Origin: Acidobacteriota bacterium
GTDB lineage: Bacteria; Acidobacteriota; Terriglobia; Acidiferrales; UBA7541
Length of the DNA stretch: 64,000 bases
Direction: 5' to 3'
Assembly: GCA_003225295.1 (NCBI GenBank)
Contig: QHYZ01000078.1
Location: 33,101 to 97,100, forward strand
Below are positions 8,500 through 16,404 of this stretch, one piece after another. The notes under the pieces are model-generated. The model saw only the letters and a list, made by a program, of their open reading frames with translations, was not told where the DNA came from and ran no database searches. Numbering within the stretch: the first letter of the stretch is position 1; each line of letters begins with the position of its first letter. Made by a program: the position numbers and the translations under genes.

Positions 8500-9630
8500 G
8501 TGACGCAAACGATTGAAGACCTCATACCGGATTACCTTCGCGGGCTGCCCGTGTATGTTCCGGGAAAACCCATTGAAGAAGTGGAGCGGGAGCTGAAGAT
8601 TCATGCGGTGAAGCTCGCTTCGAATGAGAACCCGCTGGGGCCTTCGCCGAAGGCCATGGTGGCGGCGCGTGCGGTGCTGGGGGATTCGAACCGCTATCCG
8701 GATGGGGGCACGCACGCATTGCGGCAAACTCTGGCGGAGCGGAGGGGCGTTTCGCCGGAAGAGATTTTTATCGGATTGGGGTCGAGCGAGCTTATTGATC
8801 TTGCGGCGCGGGCGCTCCTGCGAGCAGGGCGTCAGGGGCTGACGTCGGAAGGAACGTACGCGCCGTTCTCGGTGGCCATTCGCGCGAGCGGGGCCGAGCT
8901 GGTGCTGGTGCCGCAGCGAGATTTTGCGTTTGACTTGAAGGCCATGGCGCATGCCATCACTCCGAAAACGGGTGTGATTTATCTGGCGAATCCTAATAAT
9001 CCGACGGGAAGCGCGTTTGGGCGCAAAGAGTTTGAAGAGTTTCTCGCAGCGGTTCCGGATGGCGTGCTGGTGGTACTGGATGAGGCCTATATCCATTATG
9101 CGATCAGCATGGGCTTGCGGGATTCGGTGGAAGCTCATCACCAGCGGAAGAATCTTCTGATTCTGCGGACGTTTTCGAAGGTTTATGGATTGGCGGGACT
9201 GCGTATTGGCTATGCCATCGGACCGCCGGGACTGCTTTCGGCGATGAATAAATTGAGAACGCCGTTCAATACCTCGGGTGTTGCACAGGCAGCCGCGCTG
9301 GCTGCGCTGGATGACCAAGAGCATGTGAGGCGATGCATCGAGACGAATGCAGCGGAACGGAAACGTTTAAGCGAGGGATTGGCGAAGCTGGGATTCCGGC
9401 CGGTGCCGAGTGAGGCGAACTTTGTTTTTATTGCTGTGGGTCCGGATGCGAAGGCGCTGAGCGATGATCTGCTGCAGCTGGGTGTGATCGTGCGGCCGCT
9501 GGGGTGGATGGGATTCCCGGATGCGATTCGTATTTCGGTTGGGACCGCGGAAGAAAATGACAAATGTTTGTCGGCCATGGCGCGGATGATCTTGAAGCGC
9601 GCGGGCAAGGGCGAACTCGCTGCGCGATGA
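8500..9630 (+). CDS. hisC: Histidinol-phosphate aminotransferase
   Basis: 376 residues, fold type I PLP enzyme that converts imidazole-acetol phosphate to histidinol phosphate. Motifs: KLASNENPLGPSP near the N-terminus, NPNNPTG, VLDEAY, and RTFSKVYGLAGLRIGYAIG, where Lys227 should bind PLP. The start is GTG at 8500, with AGAAAGG very close upstream. No other his genes are nearby, and this family also includes aromatic aminotransferases, so a broader substrate is possible. The stop overlaps the next gene by ATGA. Confidence 0.9.
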   Translation: MTQTIEDLIPDYLRGLPVYVPGKPIEEVERELKIHAVKLASNENPLGPSPKAMVAARAVLGDSNRYPDGGTHALRQTLAERRGVSPEEIFIGLGSSELIDLAARALLRAGRQGLTSEGTYAPFSVAIRASGAELVLVPQRDFAFDLKAMAHAITPKTGVIYLANPNNPTGSAFGRKEFEEFLAAVPDGVLVVLDEAYIHYAISMGLRDSVEAHHQRKNLLILRTFSKVYGLAGLRIGYAIGPPGLLSAMNKLRTPFNTSGVAQAAALAALDDQEHVRRCIETNAAERKRLSEGLAKLGFRPVPSEANFVFIAVGPDAKALSDDLLQLGVIVRPLGWMGFPDAIRISVGTAEENDKCLSAMARMILKRAGKGELAAR

Positions 9631-10070
9631 GAGTACTGCTACCGGGCAGCGTTAATGCCAGCGCTGACGCCGTTCTTGAGCTCCTGCAAAAATACCAGAC
9701 CATCGCGGTGGTCGGATTGTCTTCGAATCCGATGCGGCCCAGTTATGCGGTGACGGAATACATGCAGGCTGCAGGCTATCGGATCATCCCGGTGAACCCC
9801 AACGAGACGGAAGTGCTGGGGGAAAAGAGTTACGCACGTCTGGAAGATGTGCCGGAGAAAATAGAGATCGTGAACGTGTTTCGGCGCCCCGAGGAAGTAC
9901 CGCCGGTGGTAGAGAGTGCCATTCGCGTAGGGGCGAAGGTCATTTGGATGCAGCTCGGAATTGCGAACGAGGAGGCTGCGGAAAAGGCCCGATCCGCGGG
10001 GCTGGTGGTGATCGAAGACGCGTGCATTTTGGTGGAGCATCGGAGGAGAACGAGAGAACTGCAGCAATAA
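9627..10070 (+). CDS. CoA-binding domain protein (YccU-like)
   Basis: 147 residues. A single Rossmann-like CoA-binding domain: KYQTIAVVGLSSNPMRPSY is the nucleotide-binding turn, followed by GYRIIPVNPNE and the core strands VNVFRRPEEVP and VIWMQLGIANEEAAE. Stand-alone proteins of this family bind CoA; their cellular role is not established. The ATG at 9627 overlaps the hisC stop as ATGA, so the pair is translationally coupled. A terminator follows within 30 bp. Confidence 0.88.
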   Translation: MRVLLPGSVNASADAVLELLQKYQTIAVVGLSSNPMRPSYAVTEYMQAAGYRIIPVNPNETEVLGEKSYARLEDVPEKIEIVNVFRRPEEVPPVVESAIRVGAKVIWMQLGIANEEAAEKARSAGLVVIEDACILVEHRRRTRELQQ

Positions 10071-10098
10071 GAGCCGGACAATTGGGAAGGATATGGAG

Positions 10099-10128
10099 GC
10101 CCTGCGCAGGAATGGCGCGGGCTTTTTT
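10099..10128 (+). terminator. Intrinsic terminator after the hisC unit
   Basis: GCCCTGCGC and GCGCGGGC pair with one bulged base around a 7-nt loop and run straight into six T residues (10123-10128). It lies 29 bp after the CoA-binding protein stop and ends the plus-strand gene block; the next gene converges from the right. Confidence 0.8.
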
Positions 10129-10215
10129 AGCTTTTGGAAATAGGAAAAAAGACTGAAGAAGATTTTGCCCGGACACACCGCGGTCGCAGAGAAGAGTGGG
10201 AAGAGCAACGGAGCG

Positions 10216-11364
10216 TCAACGGGGCAGGGGGAAGACCAGGAGATTGCGCTTGCCGGTAATTACGACGGCAAGGAAGCGGCCGTCGGGGGAGATGGCGAAA
10301 TCGCGGAAACTGAGGCCGTGAAGAATGAAAACGGGCTGCGGTTGCGAGACGGGAGCGTCATGCCCTGATGAGGCGGCGAGCGTAGGAAGAGCGATCCAGA
10401 CGAGATCGCCCGATTTTTTCTCCCGGGCGCGTTTGAGGAGGATGTGCGATTCGTCGGGCGACCAGCGAAAAACGCCGAGGCCAACGCGAAGTCGGGCCAC
10501 ATGATTGAGAGAAGTGAGATCGCGAACCTCGAGAAGTTCTTTGTCAATGAAGTAAGCAACTCTCTTGCCGCTGGGGGACACGCTCAGTCCGCCTTCATAG
10601 CCATCCAGCGTCGCCAACTCCTTATCATCATCGCTCAACAGGTCGAGGCGCTGAAGACGATGGGGGCCGGTCATGGCGTGATCCTGCTCGACAGCGACAA
10701 CAGAATCCGTTCTAGGGATGGGGATGACCTCGCGGAAGGTGCGGCCCTCATAGGAGGACTTGACGGGGCCGCTGTCAAGCCGGGTGGATTTCAAGGAGAA
10801 GAGCGTACGAGGCTTTACGGCTTCGGAGAGGAAATTGATGGTGATATTGTCGGGAAGAAAGAAAGGATCGGCCGCATCGGGAATGACGCTGTCACCCTTG
10901 GCGACGCGTATTTCGTGGCCGCTGTCGTCGAGCAAGAGGGTCATAAAGGAATCTTCAGTCTTGCCGGAATCGTCCACGACGGTAGTGGTGAGGAGTCCGG
11001 CGAGGATGAGGTGAGCGTTGGGAGACCAGCGGAGGGAATCGACGATGTAGCTGAACGGCTGATTACCGCGGTTGAATTTTTGACCCTCCAGAAGGCGACG
11101 GCGCTTACCACTGGTGTCCTGGAGCCAGATGTCGTCGTGCGAGAGGTCGTAGAGCTTGGTTTTGAAGTTACGATGAACGGAATATACGATGCGGTTGTCG
11201 GGAGCAAAGGCAAAGGAAGTGATGTCTTCGTCGATGGTTTGGAGGGGCTTATCGAGATTTTGGACCAAGGCCGAGGGAACGGAGCAGCAGCCCAAGAAGA
11301 TGCAGAGCAACGAACCCATAGGACGGAGCCAGCGCGAGCGGTTAGCGTAGCAGGGATGGGTCAT
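10216..11364 (-). CDS. Exported beta-propeller protein (TolB/WD40-like)
   Basis: 382 residues. A basic stretch followed by LLCIFLGCCSVPSA forms a signal peptide, possibly with a lipobox at LGC. The rest consists of repeated propeller blades, recognisable as ITSFAFAPDNRIVYS, VDSLRWSPNAHLILAG, GLSVSPSGKRVAY, GVFRWSPDESHILL and DFAISPDGRFLAVV. Such folds usually mediate protein contacts in the periplasm; no catalytic residues are evident and the partner is unknown. It is the last gene of a minus-strand cluster, 15 bp after the decayed VOC gene. Confidence 0.75.
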   Translation of the reverse strand: MTHPCYANRSRWLRPMGSLLCIFLGCCSVPSALVQNLDKPLQTIDEDITSFAFAPDNRIVYSVHRNFKTKLYDLSHDDIWLQDTSGKRRRLLEGQKFNRGNQPFSYIVDSLRWSPNAHLILAGLLTTTVVDDSGKTEDSFMTLLLDDSGHEIRVAKGDSVIPDAADPFFLPDNITINFLSEAVKPRTLFSLKSTRLDSGPVKSSYEGRTFREVIPIPRTDSVVAVEQDHAMTGPHRLQRLDLLSDDDKELATLDGYEGGLSVSPSGKRVAYFIDKELLEVRDLTSLNHVARLRVGLGVFRWSPDESHILLKRAREKKSGDLVWIALPTLAASSGHDAPVSQPQPVFILHGLSFRDFAISPDGRFLAVVITGKRNLLVFPLPR

Positions 11365-11379
11365 GGTTTGTGCGCAACG

Positions 11380-12181
11380 TCATTGTACGGGATGTGACGC
11401 CGTGTAGGGATTGCAGCACGGGGGCTGCGCGGGCTTGAATTCCATGAATTCGACGCGGGTGAGGTCCGGATCGTAGATGTCCAAGGACCATTTGCCGTCG
11501 CGGCCGATTTCGGGTTCGGCGGTGGTTTTGAGGCCGTGGGCGCGGAGGAGCGCGACGGCGGGCTTGATTTGCTCGACAGCGAAAGAGAAATGATTTTGGA
11601 TGCCACGCTCCCTGTGGTCGGCCTTCGACGGGATATTCAGCATGTATTCGATCCAGTCGGTGCCGTCGGGGACTTGAATCTCCCACCAATCGTCGCCGGC
11701 GTCCTTGAAGCCGCCGTGCCAGTACATGCGGAAGCCGAGGAGATCCCTGTAGAAGCGATCCTCGGCAGCGCGGTCCTTGACGATGAAGCCGGCGTGAAGC
11801 ATGCGCGTGCTGATTTGTTCGGCGGGGGCACGGGCCAACCGCGACATGGTGGGCAAGGAGGTAGCTACGCATCCGGATAATGTCGGGTGTGGCGAAGGCG
11901 ATTTCGGCGAGCAGGTTCGCAGGAGCGGGAGAGGCCACTTCTGACAACTGAATTTGCTGGTGGTCGTTGACGATGAAACACGGGCGCGTCATGCCCGTGC
12001 AGCCCGCGTTGCGTGGTGTGATGCCCAGAATTCCGCTGTAAAACTCAAGCGACTTGCGAAGATCGGCGGAATAGATGCGGACGTGCGCGATGCCGGTGAT
12101 GGGCGGTCGTGCGGGCTGGTCCTGGGCATTGAGCGGAAGGGAGATAAACGTGGCGGCGAGCGCCAATGCGATGGGTTTCAT
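11380..12181 (-). pseudogene. Secreted two-domain VOC (glyoxalase-fold) protein, broken by deletion and frameshift
   Basis: The N-terminal part starts at the ATG at 12181 after a good Shine-Dalgarno (AAGGGAG) and encodes a signal peptide (ALALAATFISLPLNAQ) plus one VOC domain (PPITGIAHVRIYSADLRKS). Near 11850 the frame is lost; the second VOC domain (ISTRMLHAGFIVKDRAAEDR, VPDGTDWIEYMLNIPSKADH) continues in another frame to a stop at 11380. Compared with the intact neighbour, about 29 codons are missing between the two parts, so this is a deletion rather than a one-base reading error. The 3' half is well preserved, including a C-terminal PPCC, so the damage may be recent. Confidence 0.8.
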
Positions 12182-12249
12182 GGGACTCCCTTGAAAGTTT
12201 GGTGCGACACACGATTTTATCCTACGCAGGTGGCCGAGGTGAAAGCTGA

Positions 12250-13182
12250 TCATGGATGTTGTCCGGGGTGCGGCCCGGTGAATTCGGAGCAGCAGGGCTT
12301 CTGCGTGGGCGTGAATTCCATGAGTTCGACGCGGGTGTCGTCGGGATCGTAGAGGTTAAGCTGCCATTTGCCGTCGCGACCCACCTTGGGTTGTTCGTTG
12401 CCGCTCCAACCGTTCTTGCGAAGTTGCTCTTCCGCCGCGTGGATGTCCGGGACTCCGAGAGCCATGTGGTTCATGACGCCGAGGGTGTGATGGTCAGCGT
12501 TGGCGGGAACGTTGAGCATGTATTCGATCCAGTCGGTGCCATCGGGGACTTGCATGTCGACCCAGCTGGTTTCGTCGTCTTTCCTCCCACCATGCCAGTA
12601 GACGTGGAAGCCGAGAATATCTCTATAGAAGCGGTCTTCCGCGTCAGGGTCCCGAACGACGAAGCCGACATGGATGATACGCAAATTGGACCAGGCCCGC
12701 GGAGTGCTGGCGTTCGTCGGCCGCCTAAAGCCGATGCGATGCCCCTCCGGGTCTATTACTGCGAAGTATTCGTCGCTGGAATCTCTCATTTTCAGGATTG
12801 GGATCTTCTTCGCCGCCAGGTATTTCTTCATCGCCTGCACATCGTCCGTGGCCAACACCATCTCATAAAATAGGTTAGACGGCGGCGTCTTGGGTGCCGT
12901 CGCGAGCACCAAGTTTTGGCCGGAGCTTAGCTGCATCAAGAAGGGGAAGGTAGTCATCGGCCTCTCCCCACCGATCGAGGACCTTTCGCACCAACGACAA
13001 GCATCCGAGGGCGTACCTTCACCGCTCATGACGCGGGTGTAGAAGCTGCGGGCGCTGTTCATATTTGTAGAGTAAAACTGCACGGCAGCGATCCCCGTGA
13101 TTGGCGGCCTTGAACGCTCCTCTTGGGCGCTGGCTGAAGTGCACAGAATGACGCTTACAAGTGACGGCAACATACGGTTCAT
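12250..13182 (-). CDS. Secreted protein with two VOC (glyoxalase/bleomycin-resistance) domains
   Basis: 310 residues. Signal peptide (MNRMLPSLVSVILCTSASAQ), then two VOC domains at about 25-155 and 165-300. The second is the better conserved: IIHVGFVVRDPDAEDRFYRD, VPDGTDWIEYMLN, NHMALGVPDIHAAEEQ and DPDDTRVELMEF, with His, Glu and Asp residues that could bind a metal. VOC enzymes act as glyoxalases, dioxygenases, or drug-binding proteins; the substrate here is unknown. The ATG is preceded by GAGGTAAG. It follows rarA by 9 bp and precedes its damaged tandem copy. Confidence 0.82.
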   Translation of the reverse strand: MNRMLPSLVSVILCTSASAQEERSRPPITGIAAVQFYSTNMNSARSFYTRVMSGEGTPSDACRWCERSSIGGERPMTTFPFLMQLSSGQNLVLATAPKTPPSNLFYEMVLATDDVQAMKKYLAAKKIPILKMRDSSDEYFAVIDPEGHRIGFRRPTNASTPRAWSNLRIIHVGFVVRDPDAEDRFYRDILGFHVYWHGGRKDDETSWVDMQVPDGTDWIEYMLNVPANADHHTLGVMNHMALGVPDIHAAEEQLRKNGWSGNEQPKVGRDGKWQLNLYDPDDTRVELMEFTPTQKPCCSEFTGPHPGQHP

Positions 13183-13191
13183 ACGCTTACC

Positions 13192-14547
13192 TCAAGCGGT
13201 CGACGACGAGGGCGACTTTATTTTGCGAATTTCGTCGAGTCGCTGGCGCAAACGCTGCTCGAAACCCTGATCGGTGGGTTTGTAATAGGTGCGGCCGGCG
13301 AGATTCTCGGGCAGGCAGGCCATATCGGTGACTTTTTCATCGAAATTATGCGCGTACTTGTAGCCTTCGCCGTAGCCGATGTTCTTCATGAGGCCAGTGA
13401 CGGCGTTGCGGAGGTGCAAGGGGACGGGATCGGCTTCGGTTTTGCGCACGTCTTCGATGACGGCGCCATAGCCGGTGTAGAGAGCATTGGATTTCGGCGC
13501 GAGCGAAAGATAGACAGCCGCTTCGGCGAGGGCGAGATGGCCTTCGGGGGGACCGAGGAAATCGAAGGCGTCCTTGGCGGCGAGCGTGACGGCCAGGGCG
13601 CCGGGTTCGGCAAGGCCGATGTCTTCGCTGGCCATGCGGACCATGCGGCGGGCGAGATAGAGAGGATCTTCGCCGCATTCGAGCATACGCGCGAGCCAGT
13701 AGAGCGCCGCGTCGGGATCGGAATTGCGGACGGATTTGTGCAGGGCGGAGATCAGGTTGAAGTGCTCCTCGCCGGCTTTGTCGTAACGCAGGAGTTTTCT
13801 TTGCAACACGTCTTCGAGGAGTTCCGGGGTGATGGCACGCGCCTTTTTTTCACTCAGTTGCGCGCTGCGGGCGGCAAGCTCGAGCGTGTTGTAAGCGGCG
13901 CGGGCATCCCCATTGGCAAACGAGGCAATACGGAAGAGGATGTCGTCGGGAGCTACGATGGATTCGTTTCCGAAGCCGCGTACTTTGTCATTAAGGGCGC
14001 GGCGGAGGAGTTCCACTATCTGCGGGGTCGTTAGTGGCTCGAGGACGTAGACCTTGGTGCGGGAGAGAAGCGGTGAAATCACTTCAAAGGAAGGATTCTC
14101 AGTGGTCGCGCCAATGAAGATGATATGGCCCGCTTCGACGTGAGGGAGAAAAGCGTCTTGTTGCGCTTTGTTGAAGCGGTGCACTTCGTCGACAAAGACG
14201 ATGGTGCGATGGCCGGAGCGGGATTTTTGCTCACCCACGGCCATAACTTCTTTGATTTCCTTGATGCCAGCAAGAACGGCGCTGAAAGAAACGAATTCGG
14301 AACTTGTCAGACGCGCAATGAGGCGCGCGAGGGTGGTCTTTCCACAGCCGGGCGGGCCCCAGAAGAGCATGGAGCCGAGATTGTCGTTTTCGATTTGAAC
14401 GCGAAGCGATTTGCCCGGACCGAGAAGTTTTTCCTGGCCGATGAACTCATCGAGGATACGCGGACGCATGCGCTCGGCGAGGGGCTGGTGGGCCGCGGGA
14501 ACGTCGGGTTCCGAGGCCGGTGGCGGCAGTTTTGAGAAGAGGCTCAC
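13192..14547 (-). CDS. rarA: Replication-associated recombination protein A (AAA+ ATPase)
   Basis: 451 residues, the usual size of RarA/MgsA, a clamp-loader-like AAA+ ATPase acting at stalled replication forks. N-terminal LAERMRPRILDEFIGQEKLL, Walker A GPPGCGKTT (about 64-72), Walker B VFVDEVHRFN (about 117-126), sensor 1 GATTENPSFEV and the arginine-finger region PLLSRTKVY. The C-terminal MgsA domain is complete (SALHKSVRNSDPDAALYWLARML, YLSLAPKSNALYTGYG, KNIGYGEGYKYAH). The start is a GTG overlapping the upstream methyltransferase stop (GTGA). Confidence 0.95.
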   Translation of the reverse strand: MSLFSKLPPPASEPDVPAAHQPLAERMRPRILDEFIGQEKLLGPGKSLRVQIENDNLGSMLFWGPPGCGKTTLARLIARLTSSEFVSFSAVLAGIKEIKEVMAVGEQKSRSGHRTIVFVDEVHRFNKAQQDAFLPHVEAGHIIFIGATTENPSFEVISPLLSRTKVYVLEPLTTPQIVELLRRALNDKVRGFGNESIVAPDDILFRIASFANGDARAAYNTLELAARSAQLSEKKARAITPELLEDVLQRKLLRYDKAGEEHFNLISALHKSVRNSDPDAALYWLARMLECGEDPLYLARRMVRMASEDIGLAEPGALAVTLAAKDAFDFLGPPEGHLALAEAAVYLSLAPKSNALYTGYGAVIEDVRKTEADPVPLHLRNAVTGLMKNIGYGEGYKYAHNFDEKVTDMACLPENLAGRTYYKPTDQGFEQRLRQRLDEIRKIKSPSSSTA

Positions 14548-15536
14548 GTTTCCTTGGGTGGCCGCACAGCGTCTGACGTCTTAGACGGCTGCGAAGGAAC
14601 TGACGTTTGGATGCTCGACGCAGCCGCCGAGTTTCTTTGGCGAGCGGCTTCGTAAAAAACAACTGCTACCGAGGCGGCGGCATTCAGTGAGTCGATGCCG
14701 CTGGCCATGGGAATGCGGAGGCGCGCGTCGGCGCCGCGCTCGACTTCTTCCGGAAGACCGGCGCCCTCGTTGCCCACGAGGAGGGCCACCGGCTGGCACC
14801 AATCGACTTCCCACGGAGCCAGCAGAGGCTGATCACCGCGACGCGGTTCGCGGACACTCGAAGCAAGCGTGCGCACACCCGTGACCTTGAGTTGCGCAAG
14901 AAGAATCGAAAGCGAAATCCCCGCAAGGATCGGAAGATGCAGAGCGGCGCCAGCGGAGGCGCGCAGAGCTTTCGGCGAGAAAGGGTTCGCCGTGCCGCTG
15001 ATGCCGGAAGCCGCCGTGGCGGCGCCGGTCACGCCGAACGCGGCAGCAGTGCGTAGGATCGCCCCAACGTTACCGGGATCCTGGACTCCGGCCAGGACGA
15101 CGAGCAAGGGAGCGCCGACAGAAAGAGGGGAGCGTGCAAAATCATCGAATGAAGTCTCCCGAGGATGAACCAGCGCGGCAACCCCTTGCGGGTGTTCGGT
15201 GTCGGCAAGGCCCTCGAAGAGGCGGTCCGTGGTGCGGAGGATCGGAAAGGCCATTTCGGGTCGGTCGATGATGGAGGAGAGGCGCTGGTGATGGCGTTCG
15301 CCGGACTCGCTGAAGAGCACGCCTTGAATGCGGCAACCGGAACGCAGAGATTCTTCGACAAGTCTGACGCCCTCGACGCCCACGAAGCCGCCTTCCGTGG
15401 GCACTCCGCCACGCAGAGCTATTCGGAAGTCCTTGAGCCAGCGATTGTCGCGGCTGGTAAGCAGCGCAGGCGCACCACTGGGGCCGGCGTTACGAGCGGG
15501 TTTTCCGGGCGTGGCCATCTCCGTGGAGGGTAACAA
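14544..15536 (-). CDS. TrmH/SpoU-family RNA 2'-O-methyltransferase
   Basis: 330 residues. An N-terminal substrate-binding domain (LLTSRDNRWLKDFR, VEGVRLVEESL) precedes the SpoU knot, with its three motifs visible: LAGVQDPGNVGAILRTAAAFG, ALLVGNEGAGLPEEV and IPMASGIDSLNAAASVAVVFYE. These enzymes use SAM to methylate a ribose in tRNA or rRNA; the target is not identifiable. The TTG at 15536 has an AGG-containing stretch upstream; an ATG at 15518 is the alternative. A Ser/Thr/Pro-rich tail of about 25 residues closes the protein. Its stop overlaps the rarA start. Confidence 0.88.
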   Translation of the reverse strand: MLPSTEMATPGKPARNAGPSGAPALLTSRDNRWLKDFRIALRGGVPTEGGFVGVEGVRLVEESLRSGCRIQGVLFSESGERHHQRLSSIIDRPEMAFPILRTTDRLFEGLADTEHPQGVAALVHPRETSFDDFARSPLSVGAPLLVVLAGVQDPGNVGAILRTAAAFGVTGAATAASGISGTANPFSPKALRASAGAALHLPILAGISLSILLAQLKVTGVRTLASSVREPRRGDQPLLAPWEVDWCQPVALLVGNEGAGLPEEVERGADARLRIPMASGIDSLNAAASVAVVFYEAARQRNSAAASSIQTSVPSQPSKTSDAVRPPKET

Positions 15537-15543
15537 ATTTCTA

Positions 15544-15568
15544 CCTGCCGAGGCTAACTCTCGGCAGG
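15544..15568. other. Perfect 9-bp hairpin in the methyltransferase/tsaC divergent region
   Basis: CCTGCCGAG and CTCGGCAGG are exact reverse complements separated by 7 nt. The element ends 7 bp before the methyltransferase start on the minus strand, so it would fold in that mRNA close to the ribosome-binding site. No T-run follows on either strand, which argues against an intrinsic terminator. Confidence 0.55.
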
Positions 15569-15716
15569 CCCTAAGATATCGCCCGTAATGGGGTGGATTT
15601 GGTTGTCAGCAGGCTCTTATTGCGCGCGCAACAGGTGTATGGTAGCGTCGCCCAAATAAGGGCAGTGCCGACGGGCGCTGCAGGGTGGCGTCACGACTGC
15701 GCCAAAGGCCAAGAAA

Positions 15717-16352
15717 TTGCCGGCTGAACTGCTGCACGTAAACGCGCAAACTCCGGAGACGGACCTGCTGCGGTATGCGGCAGATTTTCTGACCCGCGGA
15801 AGTGTGATTGCGATTCCCACCGATACCTTCTACGGGCTGGCGGCCGACCCATTCAATCTCGCCGCAGTGGATGAAATTTACCGCGTGAAAGGGCGCCCGG
15901 AAACGAGGGCCCTGCCAATCCTTGTGAATTCGATCGAACAAGCCATTCTGCTTGCGCGGGAAGCGTCGCGGAAATTCTTGCGGCTCGCCCAGGCGTTCTG
16001 GCCAGGAGGATTGACCCTGGTGGTGAACGCCGCGCAGCGCATCCCGCTCAAGGTGACCGCAGGCACAGGCCGCATCGGATTGCGATGGCCGAATAGCACG
16101 GTGGTGCGGCGCCTGATCGATGAATTTGAAGGTCCGGTGACGGGGACGAGCGCTAACATTTCCGGGTTTCCATCGTGCGCGAACGCGGAACAGGTGATGA
16201 AGCAGCTGGGGTTGCGCGTGCCGCTCGTGCTGGACACGGGAGAAACGGGGGGTACGTTGGCTTCGACAATCGTGGAATTGAACGGTGACACGTGGAGAAT
16301 CGGCAGGGAAGGGGCGATTCCAGTGGCAGAGATTGAGAAGGCGTTGGAGTAG
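15717..16352 (+). CDS. tsaC: Threonylcarbamoyl-AMP synthase (YrdC/Sua5 family)
   Basis: 211 residues, a single YrdC domain that makes threonylcarbamoyl-AMP from Thr, bicarbonate and ATP for the t6A37 modification of tRNA. Motifs: IAIPTDTFYGLAADPFN, IYRVKGRPETRALPILV, FWPGGLTLVV, TGRIGLRWPNS, GTSANISGFPS and the C-terminal GDTWRIGREGAI. The start appears to be TTG at 15717 with AAGGCCAAG just upstream; no ATG lies near the beginning of the homology. It is divergent from the methyltransferase gene. Confidence 0.92.
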   Translation: MPAELLHVNAQTPETDLLRYAADFLTRGSVIAIPTDTFYGLAADPFNLAAVDEIYRVKGRPETRALPILVNSIEQAILLAREASRKFLRLAQAFWPGGLTLVVNAAQRIPLKVTAGTGRIGLRWPNSTVVRRLIDEFEGPVTGTSANISGFPSCANAEQVMKQLGLRVPLVLDTGETGGTLASTIVELNGDTWRIGREGAIPVAEIEKALE

Positions 16353-16404
16353 TGTCGCGTTTCCCCGGAAAAAGGTATTTTTGTGGCTGAACTCGTGCGA
16401 CGAA

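Noticed and set aside
8332..9324. Minus-strand frame of 330 codons opposite hisC
   Set aside because: The translation is Arg/His-rich, typical of reversed GC-rich coding sequence, and hisC is certain on the plus strand.
10444..11397. Plus-strand frame of 317 codons opposite the beta-propeller gene
   Set aside because: The minus strand gives a signal peptide and repeated propeller blades; the plus frame gives neither.
11342..12253. Reading the broken VOC region as one intact 303-residue protein
   Set aside because: After about residue 140 the translation becomes Arg/His/Pro-rich and loses all VOC motifs, which reappear in the neighbouring frame.
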